Below, piece after piece: positions 54,638 to 60,700 of a stretch of DNA of 60,700 nt. The notes below the pieces were generated by a model that was not told where the DNA came from, made no database searches, and saw only the letters and a list, made by a program, of their open reading frames with translations. The stretch covers positions 1-60,700 of the forward strand of contig JAUYEI010000008.1 of assembly GCA_030691385.1 (NCBI GenBank). Direction: 5' to 3'. A program made the translations under genes and the position numbers. Source of the stretch: Azonexus sp. (GTDB lineage: Bacteria > Pseudomonadota > Gammaproteobacteria > Burkholderiales > Rhodocyclaceae). Each line of letters opens with the position of its first letter. The stretch's first letter is position 1.

Positions 54638-55173
54638 GAGTGGTTCCGGCTGGCCCACCACAAACGCAGGCGCAGCCCGATTTCGCTGGTGTAGCCGATT
54701 GCGGTGCTGCTGATATTGCCGTCGGGCCCGACGATGACGAAAGCCGGAACGCCCTGGAAGCCGTATTGCCGGAAAATTTCGGATGCAGGATCGGCGATGG
54801 TCGGCCAGGTGTATTCACGCTGGCGCATGGTTTCGGCAACTTTTTCTGCGGCGCCGGACTGCATGGCGACGGTGATGACCGGTTCGTCCGCACTGATGTT
54901 GCTGATCGAACCAGAAGTCGTTTTGCAGACGCCGCACCAGTCGGCCCAGAAGTAGATCAACAGCGCCTGGCCGGGATGCTGCTGGCGCCAGATCGTCAGA
55001 TCAAAGGCTTGGTCATCAATCTGCTGCCCGGCAAACTGCGGCGCCGGGCCGTGCGGGGTGTGGCGCATCTGCCAGGCCTGGAAGGCGGCGAACAGGACGA
55101 CGAAAATGGCCGCTTCGAGCCCCCAGCGGCGCCAGCGTGGCGTCGCCTTTTTGCCGGGAGTCGTCTCGGTCAA
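54634..55173 (-). CDS. Thioredoxin-like disulfide oxidoreductase
   Basis: 179 residues. One N-terminal helix (LEAAIFVVLFAAFQAWQM) anchors it to the inner membrane; the periplasmic thioredoxin fold has ALLIYFWADWCGVCKTTSG with the active-site WCGVC, the cis-Pro region GFQGVPAFVIVGPDG, and a C-terminal helix. It resembles TlpA/ScsD-type proteins that reduce or isomerise envelope disulfides. Start ATG 55173. Confidence 0.88.
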   Translation of the reverse strand: MTETTPGKKATPRWRRWGLEAAIFVVLFAAFQAWQMRHTPHGPAPQFAGQQIDDQAFDLTIWRQQHPGQALLIYFWADWCGVCKTTSGSISNISADEPVITVAMQSGAAEKVAETMRQREYTWPTIADPASEIFRQYGFQGVPAFVIVGPDGNISSTAIGYTSEIGLRLRLWWASRNHS

Positions 55174-55186
55174 GCGGCCTCTCGGC

Positions 55187-55876
55187 TTACAGACGGTCGG
55201 TCTTGAAAGTGTTGCACTGGTTCATGTCGCCGGTTTCAAAGCCCTTCCGGAACCACCGGACGCGCTGGTCGGAACTGCCGTGCGTGAAGCTTTCCGGCAC
55301 GATGCGGCCTTGCGATTGCTGCTGCAGGCGGTCGTCGCCGATGGCCGAGGCGGCGGTCAGTGCCGCTTCGAGGTCGCCCGGTTCGAGCACGTTTTTCATG
55401 GTGTCGGTGCGCTTTCCCCAGACGCCGGCCAGGCAGTCGGCCTGCAGTTCCATGCGAACGGACAGGGCGTTGGCTTCGGCCTTGCCGGCGCGCTGTCGGG
55501 CCTCGTGCACCTTGTCGGCGATGCCGAGCAGGTTCTGCACGTGGTGGCCGACTTCGTGGGCGATGACGTAGGCCTGGGCGAATTCGCCGGGGGCCTTGAA
55601 ACGGTCCTTGAGGTCACGGTAGAAGGCGAGGTCGATGTAAACCTTCTGGTCGCCCGGGCAGTAGAAAGGGCCCATGGCCGACTGGCCGGCATGCCGCCAC
55701 CGCTCAGCATGTTGAGCACGGTCAGCGGATTGACGCCGAGGAAGTAGCTGGCAACCAGCGCGATGGCGATGGTGCCGAGGCCCATGCGGCCATCCGCCCA
55801 GACGCAAGCCGCCGCCCATGCCGCTGCCGCGGCGGTCTTCGAGGTTGTCGCTTTCGCGTTGGTCGTCCATGCGCAT
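55187..55876 (-). pseudogene. YpfJ-like zinc metallopeptidase, internally deleted
   Basis: The C-terminal peptidase half is intact: [33 protein letters not shown] (HExxH), [11 protein letters not shown] (third ligand Glu) and the terminal MNQCNTFK. The N-terminus [18 protein letters not shown] and the membrane helix ([20 protein letters not shown]) are in two different frames: a shift near 55800 and another near 55690. At the second, about 60-70 residues expected between the helix and the peptidase are missing. The result is a broken gene; a GTG/ATG restart could still give the peptidase core. Confidence 0.7.
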
Positions 55877-55887
55877 GATGCGTGTCC

Positions 55888-56700
55888 TTAACGGTACAGG
55901 TTGATGGCATCGCGGGTTTCGCGCGCCACCTGGCGGGCGGCGGTGGCAAACCCGTCGTCCTTGCCGGCGTAGAGGATGGCCCGCGAGGAGTTGATCATCA
56001 AGCCGGTGGCATTTTTGGTGCAGCCGGCCTTGACCGTCGCTTCGATGTCGCCGCCCTGGGCGCCGATGCCCGGGACGAGGAGCGGCACGTCGCCGACGAT
56101 GGCGCGGACGCGGGCGATTTCAGCCGGGAAGGTGGCGCCGACGACGAGGCTGATCTGGCCGGAGCTGTTCCATTCGCCAGCAGCCAGACGGGCAACGCGC
56201 TCGTACAGTTTTTCGCCGCCGACATCGAGGAATTGCAGGTCGGAGCCGCCCGGGTTGGAGGTCCGGCAGAGCAGGATGACGCCCTTGTCCGGGTAGGCCA
56301 GGTAGGGATCGACCGAGTCGCGGCCCATGTAGGGATTGACCGTGACCGCGTCGGCCTGGTAGCGCTCGAAGGCTTCGACGGCGTATTGCTCGGCGGTCGA
56401 ACCGATGTCGCCGCGCTTGGAGTCGAGGATGACCGGGATGCCGGGATGCTTTTCGTGAATGTGGGCGATCAGCGCTTCGAGCTGGTCTTCGGCGCGGCGG
56501 GCGGCGAAGTAGGCGATCTGCGGCTTGAAGGAGCAGACGAGGTCGGCCGTGGCGTCGACGATGGCGGCGCAGAACTCGAAAATCTTGTCGTCGCGGCCCT
56601 TGAGGTGAGCCGGAAACTTGGCTGGATCGGGGTCGAGGCCGACGCAGAGTAGCGAGTTGTTCTTTTGCCAGGCGGCAGCCAGTTGCTTGATGAAGGTCAT
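55888..56700 (-). CDS. pyrF: Orotidine 5'-phosphate decarboxylase
   Basis: 270 residues, the longer type of OMP decarboxylase that makes UMP. Motifs: [44 protein letters not shown] (catalytic Lys-Asp array), [28 protein letters not shown] and [10 protein letters not shown]. It overlaps the methyltransferase gene by four bases (ATGA). Confidence 0.96.
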   Translation of the reverse strand: MTFIKQLAAAWQKNNSLLCVGLDPDPAKFPAHLKGRDDKIFEFCAAIVDATADLVCSFKPQIAYFAARRAEDQLEALIAHIHEKHPGIPVILDSKRGDIGSTAEQYAVEAFERYQADAVTVNPYMGRDSVDPYLAYPDKGVILLCRTSNPGGSDLQFLDVGGEKLYERVARLAAGEWNSSGQISLVVGATFPAEIARVRAIVGDVPLLVPGIGAQGGDIEATVKAGCTKNATGLMINSSRAILYAGKDDGFATAARQVARETRDAINLYR

Positions 56701-57878
56701 GCGACGTCCTTGTGCTTTTCAGACGGTAAATAACGGGAGAATTTTTCCGGCAGCAGGCAATTTTGCAGGCTGCGCTGGGTGAACAGGAAGCGGCCGTCGC
56801 AGACGAAACCGAGTTGCTGCCAGTCGACTTCCTTGTTGAGCATCATCGTGCATTCGATCAGGTCGCGGCGGGCGATGCGTTCGTTTTTCGGAAACAGGGC
56901 CAGCACCGAACCGTCGAAGGCATTGCAGTCGTGCAGAAAGAAGGGTGCGCTCTGGCGCGTGCGGCCATTGACGTAGATTCTCGGTTTCAGGTTGATCGGG
57001 AAATGCCGCCCCCATTGCCACCAGTTGCTTTCGTCGAAGGTCTTGACGCGCCGCGCGAGTAATTCGTCCTTGTGCTTGTCGAGATGCGGATGCTTGATGC
57101 CGTACAGCATGCGGCGCGTTTCGCCGGTGTCCACGGTCTTCGAATAAACGAATTCCATGTTGCCCTTGGGGTGGGTGTAAATCTGATCCGCCCCGGAAAC
57201 GGCGCCGACCTTGACGGCAAAGACATCGGCGAAGCGCACGCTGTGGTCGTCGCGCAGGAACATGAGCTGGCCGTCGGCCTCGACAAAACGGCGGCCGTCA
57301 GCCATGTGCCGATCCATGCGACCTTTTTCGAAGCGGAAGATGCAGCAGTTCGGCGTCGCACCCTGGAAGACGCGGACATCGCCGGTTTCGTAGAAGTGCG
57401 TGATGCTGCCCTGCGCGAACAGCCAGGCGTTGAGCTTCTTGGCGGCGGTCAGCTTGATGAATTCGCGCGGCACGATGAACACCAGCTCGCCACCCGGCTT
57501 GAGGTGGCGAATGCATTTTTCGATGAAGAACAGGAAAAGGTTGCTGCGTGCATCGAACAATTCCGATTTCAGGCGTTTTTTCGTGTTGACCGTGACATCC
57601 TGAAAACGGACGTAGGGCGGGTTGCCGACGATGCTGTCGAACTGCTCGCTGAGCGGGTAGGCGAAAAAGTCGCAGACCTGCGCGCCTTCGGGCGCGACGC
57701 GCGGGTCGACCTCGATGCCGACGCAATCGGCCTGGCGGGCCTTCAATTCGTTGAAGAAGGCCCCGTCGCCGGCCGAGGGTTCCAGCGTTCGCCCCTTGTT
57801 CGTGCACAGGTCGAGCATGAAGGCCACCACATTGGGCGGCGTGAAAACCTGGCCGAGTTGTTCTACGTCGCGGGTCAT
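56697..57878 (-). CDS. Adenine-specific DNA methyltransferase (orphan)
   Basis: 393 residues, N6-adenine methyltransferase fold. SAM-binding [15 protein letters not shown], the catalytic [16 protein letters not shown] (NPPY), then a target-recognition-like C-terminal region without known restriction motifs. An N-terminal [16 protein letters not shown] fits type I/IIG methyltransferases (TPxxVxxxM). No restriction gene is adjacent; it may be a solitary or phase-variable modification enzyme. Residues ~94-104 ([11 protein letters not shown]) come from an in-frame ACGGTCAACC-type element lying directly after NPPY. It is coupled to pyrF. Confidence 0.85.
   Translation of the reverse strand: MTRDVEQLGQVFTPPNVVAFMLDLCTNKGRTLEPSAGDGAFFNELKARQADCVGIEVDPRVAPEGAQVCDFFAYPLSEQFDSIVGNPPYVRFQDVTVNTKKRLKSELFDARSNLFLFFIEKCIRHLKPGGELVFIVPREFIKLTAAKKLNAWLFAQGSITHFYETGDVRVFQGATPNCCIFRFEKGRMDRHMADGRRFVEADGQLMFLRDDHSVRFADVFAVKVGAVSGADQIYTHPKGNMEFVYSKTVDTGETRRMLYGIKHPHLDKHKDELLARRVKTFDESNWWQWGRHFPINLKPRIYVNGRTRQSAPFFLHDCNAFDGSVLALFPKNERIARRDLIECTMMLNKEVDWQQLGFVCDGRFLFTQRSLQNCLLPEKFSRYLPSEKHKDVA
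57563..57597 (-). repeat. ACGGTCAACC-type element, copy 13
   Basis: In frame within the methyltransferase gene, sense reading GTCACGGTCAACACGAAAAA, then ACGCCTGAAATCGG; encodes [11 protein letters not shown] next to the NPPY catalytic motif. Confidence 0.75.
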
Positions 57879-57881
57879 GGC

Positions 57882-58091
57882 TCAGTCCGGCTGGTTGTCT
57901 TTGGCGGCGGGGGCGGCTTTGGGCATGTCAGCGCGCTTCTTCTTTTCCCAGTAACGCGTGTTCTTGCTCTCGTCGGCAAAGCGGTAGCGGCCGGCCAGCT
58001 CACAGCCCTTCATGCCCGGGTTGCACGGCAAATTGTTGATCTTCAGGCAACGATCATTGACCTCGTGCGGGCAGCCCCATCCGCCTCCCAT
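57882..58091 (-). CDS. Small Cys-rich conserved protein
   Basis: 69 residues, MGGGWGCPHEVNDRCLKINN, then LPCNPGMKGCELAGRYRFADE. Four Cys residues in a CP-x6-C, PC-x6-C pattern suggest a metal knot or disulfides. Lies between glnS and the methyltransferase in the same direction, with four bases to glnS. Similar small proteins are common in betaproteobacteria; the role is unknown. Confidence 0.6.
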   Translation of the reverse strand: MGGGWGCPHEVNDRCLKINNLPCNPGMKGCELAGRYRFADESKNTRYWEKKKRADMPKAAPAAKDNQPD

Positions 58092-58095
58092 GGCC

Positions 58096-59913
58096 TTAGC
58101 TCGCCTTGCCCCAGGAATCCTTGAGCGTGACGGCCCGGTTGAAAACCGGTGCCCCCGGCTTCGAGTCGACGCGGTCGGCGACGAAATAGCCGTGGCGCTC
58201 GAACTGGAAACGCTCTTCCGGCCGGGCGTCCTTCAGGCAGGCTTCGAGCTGGGCGGTGATGGTCCGGGCGGAGTCGGTGTTCAGGTCGTCGAGGAAATCG
58301 CGCTCCACATCCGGTGCATCGCCTTCGCGCCGGGCGCCCGGCGCGGGCACCTTGAACAGGCGCTCGTAGAGGCGGATTTCGGCCGGGTAGGCGTCGGCGG
58401 CAGAGACCCAGTGCAGATTGCCCTTGACCTTGACGCTGTCGGCGCCCGGCGTGCCGGATTTGGTTTCGGGCAAATAATTGCAGTGCACCGCAACAACCTT
58501 GCCGTTTTCATCCTTGTCACAGCCCGTGCATTCGACCACGTAGCCGTAGCGCAGACGCGCCATGTTGCCGGGGAACAGGCGGCGGAAACCCTTGCTCGGG
58601 ACTTCCATGAAGTCCTCGCCTTCGATCCACAGTTCGCGGCTGAACGGAATGCTGCGCTGGCCGAGTTCCGGGTGCAGCGGGTGATTCGGCGCAAAGCACT
58701 CCTCGACCTGATCGGCCGGGTAGTTGTCGATGATCAGCCTGACCGGGTCGAGCACGGCGATGCGGCGCTGGTCGGACTCGTTCATGACCTCGCGCATGGC
58801 GTCTTCGAACAGCACGTAGTCGATCAGCGAATCGTTCTTGGAGACGCCGATGCGCTCGGCGAACAGGCGGAAGCCTTCAGCCGAATAGCCGCGCCGGCGG
58901 GCGCCGACGAGGGTCGGCATGCGCGGATCGTGCCAGCCGCTGACGTGCTTTTCATCAACAAGCTGGATGAGCTTGCGTTTGCTCAAAACCACGTAGGTCA
59001 GGTTGAGGCGCGAGAACTCGATCTGCTGCGGCAGCGGGCGTTGCAGCAGCCCGGCTTCGGCCAGGCGTTCGAGCAGCCAGTCGTAGAACGGCCGCTGGTC
59101 CTCGAATTCCAGCGTGCAGATCGAGTGCGTAATGTTTTCCAGCGCGTCCTCGATCGGATGGGCGAAGGTGTACATCGGGTACACGCAATACTTGTCGCCC
59201 GTATTGTGGTGCGTGGCGTGGCGGATGCGATAGATGGCCGGGTCGCGCAGGTTGATGTTGGGTGCGGCCATGTCGATCTTGGCGCGCAGGATGTGGGCGC
59301 CATCGGCGAATTCGCCGGCCTGCATGCGCTTGAACAAATCCATGTTGTCGGCAACCGAGCGGGCGCGGAAGGGCGAATTCTTGCCGGGCTGGGTCAGCGT
59401 GCCGCGATTGGCGCGCATTTCCTCGGCATTCTGGCTATCGACGTAGGCGTGGCCGGCGGCGATCAGCGCCTCGGCGCATTGCAGCATCCAGTCGAAATAA
59501 TTGGAGGCGTAGTAAAGGTTGGTTTCGCCGTCCCCGTCCTTGCCACTTTCCCACGAGCAGCCTAGCCATTTGACGGCGTCGATGATCGAATCGACGTACT
59601 CCTGGTCTTCCTTCTCCGGGTTGGTGTCGTCGAAACGCAGATGGCAGCGACCGCCGTACTGCTGGGCGAGGCCGAAATTGAGGAGGATCGATTTGGCGTG
59701 GCCGAAATGCAGGTAGCCGTTCGGCTCCGGCGGAAAGCGGGTGCGCAGTTTGGCGGCGTCGAGCGGCGCCGCGGCGTGGTCGGCCGCCGTGCCGGGATGG
59801 CCGGCCCAGCGGCGCTGGGCGTGCTTGCCGGCGACGAGGTCGGCTTCGACAATGTTCTTGATGAAATTGGCGGCGGGGGCCGGGATGCTGGCGGGCTGGT
59901 TGGGGCTGCTCAC
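58096..59913 (-). CDS. glnS: Glutaminyl-tRNA synthetase
   Basis: 605 residues, class I synthetase. Motifs: FPPEPNGYLHFGHAKSILL (HIGH), VLSKRKLIQLV (KMSKS region), RFDDTNPEKEDQEYVD, and the C-terminal beta-barrel anticodon-binding domains. GTG 59913 is chosen, because AGAGGT lies six bases upstream and it gives VSSPNQP-type N-terminus; ATG 59937 would add eight residues. A MITE lies just upstream, from 59948. Confidence 0.95.
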   Translation of the reverse strand: MSSPNQPASIPAPAANFIKNIVEADLVAGKHAQRRWAGHPGTAADHAAAPLDAAKLRTRFPPEPNGYLHFGHAKSILLNFGLAQQYGGRCHLRFDDTNPEKEDQEYVDSIIDAVKWLGCSWESGKDGDGETNLYYASNYFDWMLQCAEALIAAGHAYVDSQNAEEMRANRGTLTQPGKNSPFRARSVADNMDLFKRMQAGEFADGAHILRAKIDMAAPNINLRDPAIYRIRHATHHNTGDKYCVYPMYTFAHPIEDALENITHSICTLEFEDQRPFYDWLLERLAEAGLLQRPLPQQIEFSRLNLTYVVLSKRKLIQLVDEKHVSGWHDPRMPTLVGARRRGYSAEGFRLFAERIGVSKNDSLIDYVLFEDAMREVMNESDQRRIAVLDPVRLIIDNYPADQVEECFAPNHPLHPELGQRSIPFSRELWIEGEDFMEVPSKGFRRLFPGNMARLRYGYVVECTGCDKDENGKVVAVHCNYLPETKSGTPGADSVKVKGNLHWVSAADAYPAEIRLYERLFKVPAPGARREGDAPDVERDFLDDLNTDSARTITAQLEACLKDARPEERFQFERHGYFVADRVDSKPGAPVFNRAVTLKDSWGKAS

Positions 59914-59947
59914 GGTAAAACCTCTGATTTCAATCACGCCATTTTAA

Positions 59948-60081
59948 CCTTGAAACCTCAGTTGGACGTGCCAGCGGCCGCGTAGCGCTGTCAGCCAACG
60001 GGTGAATGGCCTCGAAGGCGCAAAGGCCCGTATTCATGCGACTGGCCAAGGCTGGATAAGCGGTCAACTGAGGTTTCAAGG
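59948..60081 (+). mobile_element. 134 bp MITE, copy B
   Basis: Same ends as copy A (CCTTGAAACCTCAGTTG and complement), same length, and flanked by a 5-base direct repeat TTTAA (59943-59947 and 60082-60086). It lies in the ~200-base space between divergent glnS and crcB, and so contributes to both promoter regions. Confidence 0.88.
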
Positions 60082-60120
60082 TTTAACGGGTGGTGCCCTT
60101 AAAGCGCTAAAATTCACGGC

Positions 60121-60528
60121 ATGTCTGTATTGCAAAACCTTTCAGCACTCAACTTTCTGGCTGTCGGCTTGGGTGCAGCCCTTGGCGCATGGTCACGCTG
60201 GTTTCTCGGCCTGGCGCTCAATCCGCTATTCGTCGCCTTGCCGCTTGGTACCTTGGCGGCCAATGTCATTGGCGGCTACCTGGTGGGCGTGGCTGTCGGC
60301 ATCTTTCATCTCAATACCCATTTTCCGTTGGCCTGGAAGCTGTTCGCCATTACCGGCTTTCTCGGTGGCCTGACCACGTTTTCGACCTTCTCGGCCGAAG
60401 TCGTCGAACGCCTGCTGGCCGGCCAGCCCGCCTGGGCCATCGGCCTCGCCTCGGTGCATCTGGCCGGTTCGCTGACGGCGACCTACCTTGGCCTGCTGAC
60501 AGTCGGCGCGACGCGTATCTGGTCCTGA
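60121..60528 (+). CDS. crcB: CrcB-type fluoride exporter
   Basis: 135 residues with four membrane helices (LNFLAVGLGAALGAWSRW, LGTLAANVIGGYLVGVAVGI, WKLFAITGFLGGLTTFSTF, LASVHLAGSLTATYLGLLTV). The Fluc/CrcB signature GFLGGLTTFSTFS and the central Asn of the ANVIGGYLVG helix are present. It forms a dual-topology dimeric fluoride channel. No fluoride riboswitch was seen in the short leader. Bracketed by MITE copies B and C, in opposite orientation. Confidence 0.93.
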   Translation: MSVLQNLSALNFLAVGLGAALGAWSRWFLGLALNPLFVALPLGTLAANVIGGYLVGVAVGIFHLNTHFPLAWKLFAITGFLGGLTTFSTFSAEVVERLLAGQPAWAIGLASVHLAGSLTATYLGLLTVGATRIWS

Positions 60529-60559
60529 TCGTTGCCACAAGGAGCCGAGAAGCAATAAT

Positions 60560-60668
60560 CCTTGAAACCTCGGTTGACCGCTTATCCAGCCTTGGCCAGC
60601 CGCCTGAATACGGGCCTTTGCGCCTTCGAGGCGATTCACCCCTTGGCTGACAGCGCTACGCGGCTGCT
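60560..60668 (-). mobile_element. MITE copy C (diverged or truncated)
   Basis: Begins CCTTGAAACCTCGGTTG and follows the reverse complement of copy B for about 108 bases with few differences, then diverges near 60668; the other terminal repeat is not found before the window ends at 60700. It may be a truncated copy or carry an internal insertion. No flanking duplication could be checked. Confidence 0.7.
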
Positions 60669-60700
60669 GGCACGCCTGGTCGGGCGTCCGGCTTTGTCGC

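Noticed and set aside
60082..60120. Fluoride riboswitch before crcB
   Set aside because: The leader is about 35 bases and lacks the conserved stem and pseudoknot; most of the spacer is the MITE.

Overview
The window looks like chromosomal DNA from a GC-rich betaproteobacterium, most likely of the Rhodocyclales (Dechloromonas/Azonexus-like). This is inferred from gene content and order: Fe(2+)-trafficking protein, rplU-rpmA-obg-proB, pstSCAB-phoU-phoBR, phasin and MaoC hydratase genes, many c-di-GMP and sensor proteins. No rRNA, tRNA or CRISPR array was recognised.

Layout. 1-1.26 kb is mobile-element debris: an ISL3-type transposase scrap, the tail of a plasmid/ICE-type Cys-rich protein and a truncated IS5-type transposase. 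1.4-9 kb holds a Fe-trafficking protein, a Tat-exported PhoX phosphatase with a tiny membrane protein, a chemoreceptor, a GNAT enzyme and an EAL-CBS-GGDEF protein. 9-15.4 kb holds a MASE1 hybrid kinase, a patatin, a phasin, rpiA and a basic Ala/Lys/Pro-rich protein. 15.4-22.2 kb is the complete phosphate uptake and sensing cluster pstS-pstC-pstA-pstB-phoU-phoB-phoR with a good Pho box. 22.2-33 kb holds bacteriohemerythrin, a broken purT, an Rhs-like scar, an ArnT-type glycosyltransferase with PAP2 phosphatase, an LpxH-like phosphoesterase, two GT4 glycosyltransferases and DgkA (envelope lipid and sugar metabolism). 33-41.3 kb holds a decayed gloA, queD, an integrase remnant, ompW with an FNR-like site, and proB-hepT-mntA-obg-rpmA-rplU divergent from an FKBP isomerase and an rRNA pseudouridine synthase. 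41.3-45.7 kb is a MacAB-like export operon with two permeases. 45.9-52.7 kb is a sensory island (hybrid kinase, HD-GYP regulator, porin-like protein, small periplasmic binding protein). 52.7-60.7 kb holds a Rid protein behind a structured leader, M23 peptidase, thioredoxin-like protein, a deleted zinc metallopeptidase, pyrF, an orphan DNA methyltransferase, glnS and crcB.

The most unusual signals are repeats. A roughly 32-41 bp asymmetric element (core ACGGTCAACC followed by A-rich sequence, GGCC and an A-rich end) occurs at least 13 times in both orientations. It lies between genes, at gene ends and in frame inside at least five coding sequences. A 134 bp MITE with 17 bp terminal inverted repeats and clear 5 bp target duplications occurs twice, plus a third diverged copy; two copies lie on either side of crcB. 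Other notable points are a HepT-MntA toxin-antitoxin pair translationally coupled to proB, several genes in decay (purT, gloA, the YpfJ-like peptidase, an integrase), and a 250-nt leader with an intrinsic terminator in front of the Rid-family gene.
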